This document shows positions 46,165-56,653 of a stretch of 64,000 nt of DNA, in pieces (position 1 is the first letter of the stretch; each line of letters begins with the position of its first letter). Position numbers and translations under genes: made by a program. This DNA is from Blattamonas nauphoetae (Eukaryota; Preaxostyla; Oxymonadida), in NCBI GenBank assembly GCA_033064195.1, contig JARBJD010000039.1, positions 186,001-250,000 on the forward strand, given 5' to 3'. Under the pieces are notes generated by a model. The model was not told where the DNA came from and searched no databases. It saw nothing but the letters and a program-made list of their open reading frames with translations.

Positions 46165-49100
46165 ATGCATCTATTCCTCCTGCTCTTAGTCTGCTTTATC
46201 CCAGTTGCGTTTCCAACCGACCCTCAAGGAGCTGCTGATGAATCAATCGGAACACCAGTTCCTCTGCTGACCGTGATTTCCAAATGGAGAGCCAACTCCG
46301 GAGAATCTGGAAATGAACACGTGGAACTGGAATCGGGAGTTTTCCATGGACACAACGTGATAATTGAATCAGAAAGTGTTTTGCTGTCTGGGAAGAATTC
46401 GATGATTCTTCTTGACGAGAATGGGGATGGATCAGGAACAGACATGGGATGGAAGGAAACACTGTTTTGCTTGCGGAACGGGACATTGGGGATTGAGAAG
46501 ATTGATATTAAAGTGAACTCGGCTGTCCAACCAAAAGAATTGCTGGACAGGAGCAAGGACAAGGGGTCAGAAGGACCCTATCTGGTGGTGGTACGATCAT
46601 CGACATTTTGGATGGTTTCATGCCGCGTTGAGATGAACGATGTGAATTCGCCGATTCTGGTGTCATCAGAATCAGACATGGTGGACTCATCCGACGACAC
46701 GTCTGTGTGTCTTTCGAAGGTGGAACTGCACACAAGGTCGCAACATCATGGATCTTTCTGTGCGATCGAAGCAGGAACTGGACAGTCAGAGTCTGTGTTC
46801 ATTCACGTCGAATCGTCACGATTCCTGGACACTGATGTGTGCGGACGGAATGGAATTTCGTTTTCGCTCTTGCCAACATGCCAGGAACGACGAATCTACC
46901 CAACAATTTCGTCATCTCTGTCGTCAATGTCGTTCCGCAATGTTTCATCGTCACAAGCGAGTGGTCCTCAACAGAACGGAATGATGTCTCAAAAAATGGT
47001 GAACACGGAAGTTGAATGGACGGACCACCATCTTTCTGGATCGACGATTCGGGACATGAACTTGGGAGGGTCTCTTCTGTGCGTGAACTCGTCCTTCGCG
47101 TCGTGCCACACCGTACCCCGCGACAACCAATACGACAAATACCTACTTGACTACACCTCAGCCTCTGATCCACTCCGTTTCGAACTGAACACTGATGTTG
47201 CAATCTCCTTCGAAAAGTGCACATTCACCGACATGACGAAAAGCCCCTCCACGTCAACTTTTGAAGGAGGAGCAGCGATTTTCGTCGAAAACACGATCGC
47301 CCTCGGCTCTTATTCTGTCACCATCACGTCATGCTCCTTCCTCCGCTGTGTCTTGAATACAAATAACGACGCGAAAGGAGGAGGAGCTGTCAGTATCCGT
47401 CGAACTAACGACATCGCAGGATATGCCACAGTGACATTGTCGACCTTCACAAAGTGCGAGGCTCATGGGAGGTCTGTTGATGCTGGTGCACTTCATTTTC
47501 GACGCCAACAGATCGCACAAGTGGATAACTGTGTGTTCACAGAGAACGAAGCCGTAACGGACCAGGATTGCATCGGAGGTGGGCTGTCATTTCTGCACCT
47601 CAACGAAGGTAAAGTGTTCAACTCCTCGTTCGTCCGAAACAAGGCTGGTGGTGGAGGAGCGATGGAGATCAACACAGTGACAAAGCCTAGCCTGATTTCC
47701 GTCCTGTTGGACGGAAACACTGCCAATCAAACAGGGAATTACCGCAAATCGAATGACATCTGGGTCCACGGGGCACACCAAACTGATGTCTCGGCATGGA
47801 TGACCGACGTGATCTCGACAAACAAACCTCACATGCACTTCTACGGCTCGTCAGCATCTCCTGAGCTCGACCTTGTTGAGATTGTGAAGGCCAGCCAGGA
47901 AATGTATTCGTCTGACGAAACAATGTGCGGAATCCTGTCTTTCGTTGATTGTCGATCGATTGGCTTTGCAACATGTTATTTGACGTTCTCTTACGAATAC
48001 AAAGTGTCTGTTGCATTCGCCAGTGAATACGAAGAAGAGACGATTGTGATTGAGGACAGACATCCGACGATCGAGGGGACAGCTTCAGATGGAACAGCTC
48101 CGACGATTGTTCCTGAATCGACAATCTCTTCACTGTTCACGATTGGAGATGGATCAAAACAAGCGAGTCTGTCACTCTCAACATTCACGCTGAGCTCGTC
48201 TTCGTCTTCTCTTGTTTCGCTGATTGAAGTGAAGAATCTTGGATCTCTGACACTGGATGGGATCTCACTGTCGACAGTTGTGTCTGGATCGTGTCTGGTG
48301 TTGGGGAGTGGGAGTTCATTCACTTGGACGTCGTTGCCGTTCTCAGACGTCACATCAACCTCAAATGGAAGTCACATTCTGGCGGGATCAGCCGATGGAA
48401 CGATTGTGAACTCATCATCACTCATCCTTCACGAGCGACCAGCCCTCCCAACGTCTGGTCTGTTCACAGAGGAAGAGAAGCGGAAATTCCATCTGTTCGG
48501 AGGAGTGTCGGGATCGATGCTGTACTTTTGGTATCCTCACACACCGACTGAGCTGACGACTCACATCAACGAGAAAGGAGAAGACCATTCGAATTGTGGG
48601 AAATACGAGCTTCCTTGTTTGACGATCTCGACAGGATTGCTGAAAAGGAATTCGAAGTGTGAGTTTGTGATTGAATCTGCTCTGTCAGTTTCGGAAGTTG
48701 TGTCAGTTTCAGAAACATCGATCTTGAAAGGATCAGGATCGTCGGCTCGAGAATTGCTGATATCTGATGGAACCAGTTTCTCTGTGAGTGGTGGAGTCTT
48801 GACATTGTCTTCTCTCTCCTTCATTGCTGAATCAAGCTCGCTCAGAACAGCCTCTCTCCTGTCTGTGGGGAGTGGAGCGTCTCTGTCTGTGACATCATGC
48901 TCGTTCTCTGGATTCCACAGTTCGTCGAATGGAGGAGTCATCTCCGCTGTGCTTTCTGTTTCCTCGTCGCTTGTCGTCTCTTCCACCGCTTTCTCGTCGT
49001 GCTCGTCCACTCAGAAAGGAGGAGGGATTCACGTGACGATTGCAGGTGGTTCATTTGTGTTCGAAAGCGGAACGAGTTTCACTGATTGTTCGGCGTCTTC

Positions 49101-52100
49101 TGGAACTGACTTGTTTGTGTCAGCACCTGATCTCTCTTCGTCGATCACGCCTCTCAGCATGGCGTTCCTCACTCCTCCCTCGTCTGTTTCGTCATCGTCT
49201 GTGGAACTTAAGAAGTATGTTGGGAATGAGGATGCGAATCCTTCGTACCTGATTCCTCTGATTCTGTATCTGATGCCGTTTGGTTCGACAGGATTCGTGG
49301 ATGAGAGTGGGGAAGATGGAGGGATCTGTGGGTTTTCGGTGTATCGTTGCTCGACAATCGGCAAGACTCAGTCGAGTCTTCTTGCATTTGGCACGAAAAC
49401 GGCCGATGTCTTCTCGAGTGGATCAATTGAGGTTTGTGGGGAGGTGGCTCTGGCAGAGAAGATTGAGGTTGGAGAGTATTGTCTGACGATCACGCACCCA
49501 TCGACAGGAACGAATGGAGTGGTGGTTAGAGTTGGAGGAGAATTCTCGAACGCCGCCCCAACAAGCAAACTGATCTTGTCATCTTTGTCGATCTCGTTTG
49601 CGACAGCCATCTCGACATCTCTCTTCTCAATCAGCCAGGGTTCTGTTGAAATTCGAAACAGCAAGTTCGTGGATGTTTCGAAATCAGCGTCGTTGTTCTC
49701 ACTGTCTGGGGGATCGACGCTGTTCGAATCGACGACGATTGGAGCGATTTCCTTCTCTGATACTCACAGTGTGTTCTCGTTGTCAGGAACATCTTCACTG
49801 TCGATCAAGTCTGTGGACTTCAAGTCGATTTGCACGACGGGCTCAGGATCAGTGATCTCCTCGACTTCGGAAGGAACGATCTCGCTGGACACCGTCTCGT
49901 TCTCGTCGTGCAACTGTGGATCGAGCGAGAAAGGCCGAAGCATCTCCATCGCTCGACCGTCGTTCACAGCAGCGAATTTTGTGATGAAATCGGTGACAAT
50001 CAAGGTTGCTGGGACGACAGGATCGCACGAGATCTATCTGTCAGGAAGTGGTCTTGAGTCTCTCGAGATGTCAGGATGGGAGAGTGTGATTGGAGGGAAT
50101 GATGGAACACTGACGAAAGCGAAACTGGAGAATGTGTTTGGGATTGATTCGGCGGATGTTGGGAAGAGTGGACCGCTTGGGTATTTCTTGTATGCTCACA
50201 CTTCTGGACCAGTGTTTGTGTCTGAGGAGTTCTGGGATCACGAGAAGTGTGGTCAAGTGCAACTTCCTTGCTCGTCACTTGTTCACGCTGTGGATCAACT
50301 TCCATTGTCGTCTCCAACAATCAAAGTGAAAAGTGGGCTGACCGTTAACGCTAAGATTTCTGTTCCAACGAATGGTCTTTCACTCTCGTCGTCGTCTGAC
50401 ACTGTGTACACTCTCACGATGGGTGATGGTGGATGGTTCTCTCACACGTCGGGGTTGTTCTCCATCTCCACACTTGCTTTCGTTGCTGAAACATCAACTC
50501 CTCGAGCGAACTCGCTCATCTCCATCTCGAGTGAATCGTCCCTCTCCATCGACACTTGCTCATTCTCTGGTTTCTCTGTGATTGGATCTGGATCAATTGC
50601 GTCTGGAACAGTCTCTGCTTCAAGTAAATTGTGGATCACGAACACGAACTTTGAGTGTTGCAGCTCGTCTGAGAATGGAGGAGTTGTGTGTGTTGTCTGT
50701 GAATCGGGATTGCCAACAGCCTCTCTTGTGGTGAATGGAACATTTGATGTTGACTGCAAATGCGGAAGTGGGAAGTTTGGTGAATGGGTGTTCTTGGAAG
50801 GACATGACTTGGATGAGCTCGTTGCCACGTCGAACTGGGCTGAGACTGTTCAAGATCTCTCTCAACCGACCGATCAGAACAAGCTGTGGGGAGAGGACAA
50901 ATCGAGATTGAACCGTCCTTTCAATTGGAGCACGCTGCTTGTGTATCTTGTGGATCTTTCAACGAATGAAGCGACAGTGAGTTCGGATGGATTGGATGTG
51001 ATTGGCTGTGGGGGATCGACGACACCGTGTCAGACGCTCGAGAAGACTTTTCAGCATCTTGTGAAGGAAACACCAAGTGAGATTGTTGTGAGAGATCCTG
51101 GAGAGCTGGCGACTCGCCGCGAATGTGAATGGAATCATCTGACGCTTTCTGGAGCATCCCCATCCATTCCCATCACCGTGAAGAATGCTGGCCAATTCAT
51201 TCTCTCTCGAAATCAACTGACATTCTCGTCTCTGTCATTCAACGCGCCATCGTCTGGTCTTGGACACACATTCATCGTTCTCTCTGACGAAACCTCACTT
51301 GCGATCTCGTCGTGCAGTTTCGCTGGATTCCGATCTCCTTCAAATGGATCAGTTGTTGGAGGGGTTGTGGGAATGGGGAAGTCTGTTGTGCTGAACACAG
51401 TGGACTTCAAGGATTGTGTTTCCGAAGGCTCTGGAAATTGGATTTGGCTTGACATCCGTGGCTGTGGAGTTGAGACGAACATCGAAATGAAAAGAGTTGT
51501 TTCATCAGACACGACTGCACACGAGACGTTGGATGTTGTGCTGCTGGGAAGATCTTTGGAAAAAGTTGTTGTTGCATCGAAATGGGAAGGGTCGTTGTCG
51601 AACGTTGATGAGATTGCGTTTTGGGGAGAAGATGTGGAACATGGACTCTCATCGTCTCTGCTTGTGTATCTGCAGTCGATTGAGAGAACAGTTCTGATTG
51701 GAGGAGAACAATGTGCCGATATTCCGAACTGTGGTCACTTTGGAGTGGGCTGTCCCTCGATTGGGAAAGGATATTCGCGGATCAACGTGACCACAGCAGA
51801 TCTTCTGAAAATCTCGATTGGATCGTCAATAACGATGGACGAGATTCTCTCTTTCGCATCAAACCAAAACCTTGCTCTCTCTGGGATTGGCGAACAATTG
51901 CTTTCGATTGCTCTGAACAGTCAGATTGTGATTTCGAGTGGAACTGTTTCTGTTTCATCTCTCTCCTTCATTGCGAAAGACGCCACATCTCGAACAGTCT
52001 CTGTCCTGTCTGTGACGAGTGGAGCGTCTCTGTCTGTGTCATCATGCTCGTTCTCGGGATTCTCTCTCTCTGACTGCCCTGTTGTGGACCATCTCGGGGG

Positions 52101-55100
52101 AAGCGTGACATTGGGAACAGTGTCTTTCTCAACGATTTGTCGTTCTGGAGGGAATGGAAGTTGCTTGAGGTCTCAGTTGGAAAGCGGGATGCGTCTCTTG
52201 ATTGATGGGATTGAACTGTCGGAGACATGTGTGAAGAATGGATATGGAGACGGATTGTTCATCTCATTCCCGTCCGACGCGTCTTCGTTCACAAAAGACG
52301 AGTTCGTGTTGAAGAATGTTGTGGAGAAAGGAAGGACGCGAAACACTGAAGATGACTCGACGCCTCATCTTGTGTGGATTGTTGGAATTGACTTCTCAGG
52401 ATGGATTTCGTTGAATGACGATCGTTTTGATTCTGTTGTGTCATTGGAATCATCGCCAAGTGACTGGATTTGGACTGAAGACATTGACGTTTTGATCCAA
52501 CTGAAGGCACCGCTTCTGTTCTACCTGTCGCCTCAAGAAGGACCAGTTGGGGTTGATGCAGCAGGGTACCTTATTGGTAAATGTGGATTTGGGGGAGTGT
52601 GGTGCAAGACTATCTCTGCTGCGATGAATCGCTTGAGTGCTGCGAACACGGACTCGATCATTCTTCAAAATGAACTTTCGATCTCCAGTGAGTTGATGAT
52701 CCCATCGACATTGTCGATCTCAGGGAAGACGCCAAGCTCGCATTTCTCAGTTGAAGCTGGTTGCTGGTTCTCGATTTCTGGAGTTGACACTGTTTTCTCT
52801 CTCTCCACACTCATCTTCTCCCTCCCGTCTTCACTGACACACTCTGAATTGTTCAGTCAGACATCAGGAACACTCTCGCTGACCTCAGTTTCGTTTGGTC
52901 CGTCTGAGAGTGTGGAAGTGTTCAGCTCTCGTCTCATTGTGTGTTCCTCGTCACTGGAGATGAATGATGTGAACATTAGCTCAGGAGATCTGTTGGATTG
53001 CTCGCTGATTGAAACGGAAGGAAATGTGTGGATTTTGAACAGTCGTTTCTCGTTGATCAAGCTGACATCGAGTTCGAAATGGATTGTGTCATTGAAGGTG
53101 TCTGAATCTGTTGATATTGAAATGATTTCGAGCACATTCAAGAACTGCTCACGAAATGGACGATCGGAATGGATTCTTCTTGATGGAGTGAATTCTCAAA
53201 TCAAGGACTCCTCGAAATGGTCTGGGACATTCAACACGAGTTCACCGAAGCATGGAATCGTTGTGCGTGATGGATCGGAACCGTCAGAAGAACCATTCTC
53301 TCTGTTGTATCTGTTCTTCCCTCGTGGGGCATCGCTTGTGACGACAACATCGCCTCAGAGTGAGGATCATCGGCTGTGTGGTCACGAAAAGACGCCGTGC
53401 TCGACGATCTCGCAGAATGTTGTTGTGAGTGGGGTTCGATCAGTGAGTGTGAAGGAGTCTTGTGTGGTTGGAGGATCACTTGATGTGAATGGAGAGGGAT
53501 TGGATGTTCATGGACTTCACGGAAACCGAGGAATTGTGCGTTTTGATGGATCAAGCCGAATCACTCAATCTGTTGTTGCGTTCCCTCATGCGATCATGTT
53601 CTCGTCAGTTGACATTGATGTTTCGCTGAGCACGCTGTCTGAAGAATCATGGATTGTGGAAGTTGGGAGTGGAAGAGTTGAGCTGACAGGGTGTTCGTTT
53701 GTTTCGTCGAAGAGGATTGAGATGGGAATGCTTGTGGTTGAGAATGGAGAGCTGAGTTTGAAGAAGATGACATTGAAGAATGTTGGATTCTCTTCAAGAG
53801 CGATTGTTGTTCGGAATGGGACGAGTTCGATTGATGAACTGATTGTGACAGACTCTTCTCTGCGATCATTGATTGACGTGACGAATGTGAGTTCATTGAC
53901 GATGATTAATTCTCGATTTGAACGAATCTCATGGACAGGAGCTTCGAACGAGGATGGAGTGGGATCTCTGTGTCATTGGTCGGATGGAGTGTTTGTTCTT
54001 GTGAACAGCTCGACGACAGTTCAGTCGTGTGTGTTCCAGGATCTTTCAGAAGGGGGATTGAGTGTTTTCGGGGGAAGATTGGACGTTCACTTGAGTGGAT
54101 TTGAAGAAACGCATGATGAATCGCCTGACTTCCCATCGGCTCATCGAAACATTCATTGTGAAGGGTCAGGACAAGTGACGCTTCACAGTTTGAGTGGTGG
54201 AGATGGGACTGGAAATCATTCGTCGCTGTGGATTGATTCGTCGGATTGTTTGATCATGAATGGGAAAACGGAAGTGTCTTCGCCTCTTTTCGTGCCAACG
54301 CTGAACGTGTCAGAAAGTGTGGTTTCGCGAACGAAAACGAAAATGATGTCGATGACGATTCGTGGATTGATTCTGATGCCTTGTGGTCTTTCACTTGAAG
54401 TGTTCAGTGTGGACGACAAGAAGATTGAGACTGGAACTCCTCACAAGATTGATCTGGAATCTCGCGCGACAAACTGGACCGAGACGTCGTTTTCGCTTTT
54501 ATTGAATGAATCGTCAGACTTCATTTCGCTGAATTCGAAACTGGAATTTCGAGGACGTCTCGCTGTTGGAGATTCATTCCGAACTGAAGAATCCATCCTC
54601 CTCAAACTGTGTCAGTTCGACGAACGCAAATCACAAATGACAAAAGCGCTGAAATGGTTGATCCCTCTGATCGTTGGAATCATTGTCGCGATCATCATTT
54701 TCTCCGTCATCTTGTGTGTTCTCTGGCATCGCCGTAACAAGAAAAATCAAAAAGAGAAACTGTCTGAAATGGGGGAGACAATGACATTCGACGATGAGAT
54801 CAAAATCGATGAACTTCCTCTCGAAATAACAGACACAGCCAATCACTCCTCGTTCGACACCACAACATCCACAAATCTCATCCGACCGACTGAAACCAAA
54901 ATTCTCGATCCGAAAAGAACAAATGATCAGAAGGAAGCGGACAAGAATGCACAATACCCGCAATATCTCCAAAACGAAGAAATTTCTCTTCAGAAAATGA
55001 ACGGAGAAATCGGAACAGTCGAACGTCGAGTCACTCTATACAGCAGACTCCATCAACCATCACCAACAGATCAACCACTCGATCGCTCTTCTCTCCAAAA

Positions 55101-55653
55101 GAAACTGGTTGAAGCTGTCGTCACTCTGCGAAGACGGTTTGGAGAAACTGAACACTTTGTTCAATTGAACCCACACATCATTTTTTTCGACAGCGCGGGT
55201 GTTGTGACGATCTCCAGTCAGCAGCACCCGCAATCCCAAAGCCGAATGACCAACCAAAAACAATCGATAACGAACGAAATGATGCAAAAGAACAGCGAGG
55301 GGGACAGATGGAGGGCGCCTGAAGTTGTGAACCAACAGCAGAACATCAAAGTTGAGAAAGCAGCCGTGTTCAGCTTGGGGATGATGCTTTGGGAAATCGA
55401 GAAAGGAGAAGTTCCTTTCCGTGATCTCAGCAACATCGATGCTCAGCGTCAAATTGGATCTGGTCATGTTCCTTCGATGGATGGTATTCCCCAATCGCTT
55501 TCCAAACTGATCGAGAACTGCCTCTCGATCGATCCAAAAGACCGTCCGACTCTCGACGAGCTGGATGCCAAGCTCAAATGTGTCATTGAACAACCGACCG
55601 AGAAGACCGATGTAGAGAATGGGTCACACAACGTGCAAGCTTTGTTACTATGA
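46165..55653 (+). CDS. Giant beta-helix receptor with C-terminal pseudokinase, copy B, 3162 aa
   Basis: One intact frame from ATG 46165 to TGA 55653. The signal peptide is MHLFLLLLVCFIPVAFPT. The ectodomain (~30-2820) is Ser/Thr-rich and built of short strands typical of right-handed parallel beta-helices (SSCSFSGF, SFSSCNCGSS). Seven modules of about 240-300 residues each open with a motif of the type CG-x(4-7)-C-x-(T/S)-(I/L), near 811, 1054, 1361, 1614, 1855, 2139 and 2404. A membrane helix at ~2827-2855 (LIPLIVGIIVAIIIF) precedes HRRNKK. The cytoplasmic part holds kinase C-lobe motifs: RWRAPEVV, VFSLGMMLWEIEKGEVPF and DPKDRPTLDEL. The catalytic loop is replaced by FVQLNPHIIFFDSAG, without HRD, and no DFG, glycine loop or VAIK lysine is visible. 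Likely a surface receptor or adhesin signalling through a pseudokinase. Numerous N-x-S/T sites are present. Confidence 0.93.
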   Translation: MHLFLLLLVCFIPVAFPTDPQGAADESIGTPVPLLTVISKWRANSGESGNEHVELESGVFHGHNVIIESESVLLSGKNSMILLDENGDGSGTDMGWKETLFCLRNGTLGIEKIDIKVNSAVQPKELLDRSKDKGSEGPYLVVVRSSTFWMVSCRVEMNDVNSPILVSSESDMVDSSDDTSVCLSKVELHTRSQHHGSFCAIEAGTGQSESVFIHVESSRFLDTDVCGRNGISFSLLPTCQERRIYPTISSSLSSMSFRNVSSSQASGPQQNGMMSQKMVNTEVEWTDHHLSGSTIRDMNLGGSLLCVNSSFASCHTVPRDNQYDKYLLDYTSASDPLRFELNTDVAISFEKCTFTDMTKSPSTSTFEGGAAIFVENTIALGSYSVTITSCSFLRCVLNTNNDAKGGGAVSIRRTNDIAGYATVTLSTFTKCEAHGRSVDAGALHFRRQQIAQVDNCVFTENEAVTDQDCIGGGLSFLHLNEGKVFNSSFVRNKAGGGGAMEINTVTKPSLISVLLDGNTANQTGNYRKSNDIWVHGAHQTDVSAWMTDVISTNKPHMHFYGSSASPELDLVEIVKASQEMYSSDETMCGILSFVDCRSIGFATCYLTFSYEYKVSVAFASEYEEETIVIEDRHPTIEGTASDGTAPTIVPESTISSLFTIGDGSKQASLSLSTFTLSSSSSSLVSLIEVKNLGSLTLDGISLSTVVSGSCLVLGSGSSFTWTSLPFSDVTSTSNGSHILAGSADGTIVNSSSLILHERPALPTSGLFTEEEKRKFHLFGGVSGSMLYFWYPHTPTELTTHINEKGEDHSNCGKYELPCLTISTGLLKRNSKCEFVIESALSVSEVVSVSETSILKGSGSSARELLISDGTSFSVSGGVLTLSSLSFIAESSSLRTASLLSVGSGASLSVTSCSFSGFHSSSNGGVISAVLSVSSSLVVSSTAFSSCSSTQKGGGIHVTIAGGSFVFESGTSFTDCSASSGTDLFVSAPDLSSSITPLSMAFLTPPSSVSSSSVELKKYVGNEDANPSYLIPLILYLMPFGSTGFVDESGEDGGICGFSVYRCSTIGKTQSSLLAFGTKTADVFSSGSIEVCGEVALAEKIEVGEYCLTITHPSTGTNGVVVRVGGEFSNAAPTSKLILSSLSISFATAISTSLFSISQGSVEIRNSKFVDVSKSASLFSLSGGSTLFESTTIGAISFSDTHSVFSLSGTSSLSIKSVDFKSICTTGSGSVISSTSEGTISLDTVSFSSCNCGSSEKGRSISIARPSFTAANFVMKSVTIKVAGTTGSHEIYLSGSGLESLEMSGWESVIGGNDGTLTKAKLENVFGIDSADVGKSGPLGYFLYAHTSGPVFVSEEFWDHEKCGQVQLPCSSLVHAVDQLPLSSPTIKVKSGLTVNAKISVPTNGLSLSSSSDTVYTLTMGDGGWFSHTSGLFSISTLAFVAETSTPRANSLISISSESSLSIDTCSFSGFSVIGSGSIASGTVSASSKLWITNTNFECCSSSENGGVVCVVCESGLPTASLVVNGTFDVDCKCGSGKFGEWVFLEGHDLDELVATSNWAETVQDLSQPTDQNKLWGEDKSRLNRPFNWSTLLVYLVDLSTNEATVSSDGLDVIGCGGSTTPCQTLEKTFQHLVKETPSEIVVRDPGELATRRECEWNHLTLSGASPSIPITVKNAGQFILSRNQLTFSSLSFNAPSSGLGHTFIVLSDETSLAISSCSFAGFRSPSNGSVVGGVVGMGKSVVLNTVDFKDCVSEGSGNWIWLDIRGCGVETNIEMKRVVSSDTTAHETLDVVLLGRSLEKVVVASKWEGSLSNVDEIAFWGEDVEHGLSSSLLVYLQSIERTVLIGGEQCADIPNCGHFGVGCPSIGKGYSRINVTTADLLKISIGSSITMDEILSFASNQNLALSGIGEQLLSIALNSQIVISSGTVSVSSLSFIAKDATSRTVSVLSVTSGASLSVSSCSFSGFSLSDCPVVDHLGGSVTLGTVSFSTICRSGGNGSCLRSQLESGMRLLIDGIELSETCVKNGYGDGLFISFPSDASSFTKDEFVLKNVVEKGRTRNTEDDSTPHLVWIVGIDFSGWISLNDDRFDSVVSLESSPSDWIWTEDIDVLIQLKAPLLFYLSPQEGPVGVDAAGYLIGKCGFGGVWCKTISAAMNRLSAANTDSIILQNELSISSELMIPSTLSISGKTPSSHFSVEAGCWFSISGVDTVFSLSTLIFSLPSSLTHSELFSQTSGTLSLTSVSFGPSESVEVFSSRLIVCSSSLEMNDVNISSGDLLDCSLIETEGNVWILNSRFSLIKLTSSSKWIVSLKVSESVDIEMISSTFKNCSRNGRSEWILLDGVNSQIKDSSKWSGTFNTSSPKHGIVVRDGSEPSEEPFSLLYLFFPRGASLVTTTSPQSEDHRLCGHEKTPCSTISQNVVVSGVRSVSVKESCVVGGSLDVNGEGLDVHGLHGNRGIVRFDGSSRITQSVVAFPHAIMFSSVDIDVSLSTLSEESWIVEVGSGRVELTGCSFVSSKRIEMGMLVVENGELSLKKMTLKNVGFSSRAIVVRNGTSSIDELIVTDSSLRSLIDVTNVSSLTMINSRFERISWTGASNEDGVGSLCHWSDGVFVLVNSSTTVQSCVFQDLSEGGLSVFGGRLDVHLSGFEETHDESPDFPSAHRNIHCEGSGQVTLHSLSGGDGTGNHSSLWIDSSDCLIMNGKTEVSSPLFVPTLNVSESVVSRTKTKMMSMTIRGLILMPCGLSLEVFSVDDKKIETGTPHKIDLESRATNWTETSFSLLLNESSDFISLNSKLEFRGRLAVGDSFRTEESILLKLCQFDERKSQMTKALKWLIPLIVGIIVAIIIFSVILCVLWHRRNKKNQKEKLSEMGETMTFDDEIKIDELPLEITDTANHSSFDTTTSTNLIRPTETKILDPKRTNDQKEADKNAQYPQYLQNEEISLQKMNGEIGTVERRVTLYSRLHQPSPTDQPLDRSSLQKKLVEAVVTLRRRFGETEHFVQLNPHIIFFDSAGVVTISSQQHPQSQSRMTNQKQSITNEMMQKNSEGDRWRAPEVVNQQQNIKVEKAAVFSLGMMLWEIEKGEVPFRDLSNIDAQRQIGSGHVPSMDGIPQSLSKLIENCLSIDPKDRPTLDELDAKLKCVIEQPTEKTDVENGSHNVQALLL

Positions 55654-56653
55654 GCAATATCGACACACATTTCAACCCTCCGTCACTCCACGATCCACAA
55701 CAGCCTGTGTCGAAGAAGCATGTTCCCTACACAAACAAAGTTGAGATGCCCTAATCCACATACACTCCAAAAAGCAATCACTATTGCAAGCCTTACTCTT
55801 ACTCCGTCGAATAACCAACATTGCTCTACGATGATCCAATTCGGTTGGATTCACTTCACTCAACGAGTGACAGCTTGATTGCTGTCCATCATTTCGCCTC
55901 ACTCACCATCACCAAACCATCACGTCATCTGAGTCAGACCCACGAGACACACCACAATTCTCGTGAACAGTCTGATCTCATCCTGATTAACCACACACAA
56001 TCATGTTGATTTTGAGATTCTTGATTGATGAACGAGAACGAGGCTTTGACCGAAAGAACAATGAATGGGTTGAAGTCGTTCTTATCTTGATTGTCTCCTG
56101 ATTGAGAAAGTTGGCAATTCAGACCTCGTCCACCACACATGGTCTTTGTTTGTCTTTGTTTTGGGGTTCTGTTTGCCAACATCCTGATTTGTCTCACTCT
56201 CTCTCTCCACTTCTCACCTCACCCAAGTCGCATTTCTGATACTTGTGCTGATCTGGAACACTCGCAATCAATCACCATCACACTGCACTTTGGAGACAAT
56301 GACCAGTCTCACACCCTCCCACTGGTTGACACTGTGTGGATTGTGCGATGTGTTCTTCTTTCTCGTCTCTGCCGTTATTGTTCGAAGTCTCTTGTTTGCA
56401 GTCTGAAATTCACCGCTCGACGTGAATTCTGAATTATTCGGACGGAATTGAGCAGACCAGAAAGAAAAGTCCCTGTTCTGACTGTTCTGACATTGTCAGG
56501 AAGTCCTTTCACAGATGTTTCGAATGGGACATTTTCGTGTCAATTGATTCCAAGAAGATTGGATTCACATCACCCCACTTCCTCAAATCACTCACTTCGC
56601 ATTTGAATCTTGATTGCCGAGAAAAGAGACACATCCCCTCCCATTTTTCTATT
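55654..56653 (+). repeat. 3' flank of copy B, shared with copies A and C
   Basis: Nearly identical, in reverse complement, to 62125-63110. The first ~90 bp after B's stop match the last codons of copy C, still in an open frame (SNIDTHF...NKVEMP, stop). From 55960 it also matches 38745-39428. Homology ends near CCCTCCCATTTTTCTAT. Confidence 0.9.
56139..56432 (+). CDS. Candidate small membrane/secreted protein in receptor 3' flank, 97 aa
   Basis: ATG-started frame whose N-terminus MVFVCLCFGVLFANILICL looks like a signal peptide or membrane helix. The rest is basic and Cys/Ser-rich. The same frame is open at 38913-39206 and, on the minus strand, at 62343-62636, with a few amino-acid changes between copies. 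Because the whole flank is conserved, the open frame may be incidental; an opposing 87-codon frame overlaps part of it. No family recognised. Confidence 0.25.
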   Translation: MVFVCLCFGVLFANILICLTLSLHFSPHPSRISDTCADLEHSQSITITLHFGDNDQSHTLPLVDTVWIVRCVLLSRLCRYCSKSLVCSLKFTARREF

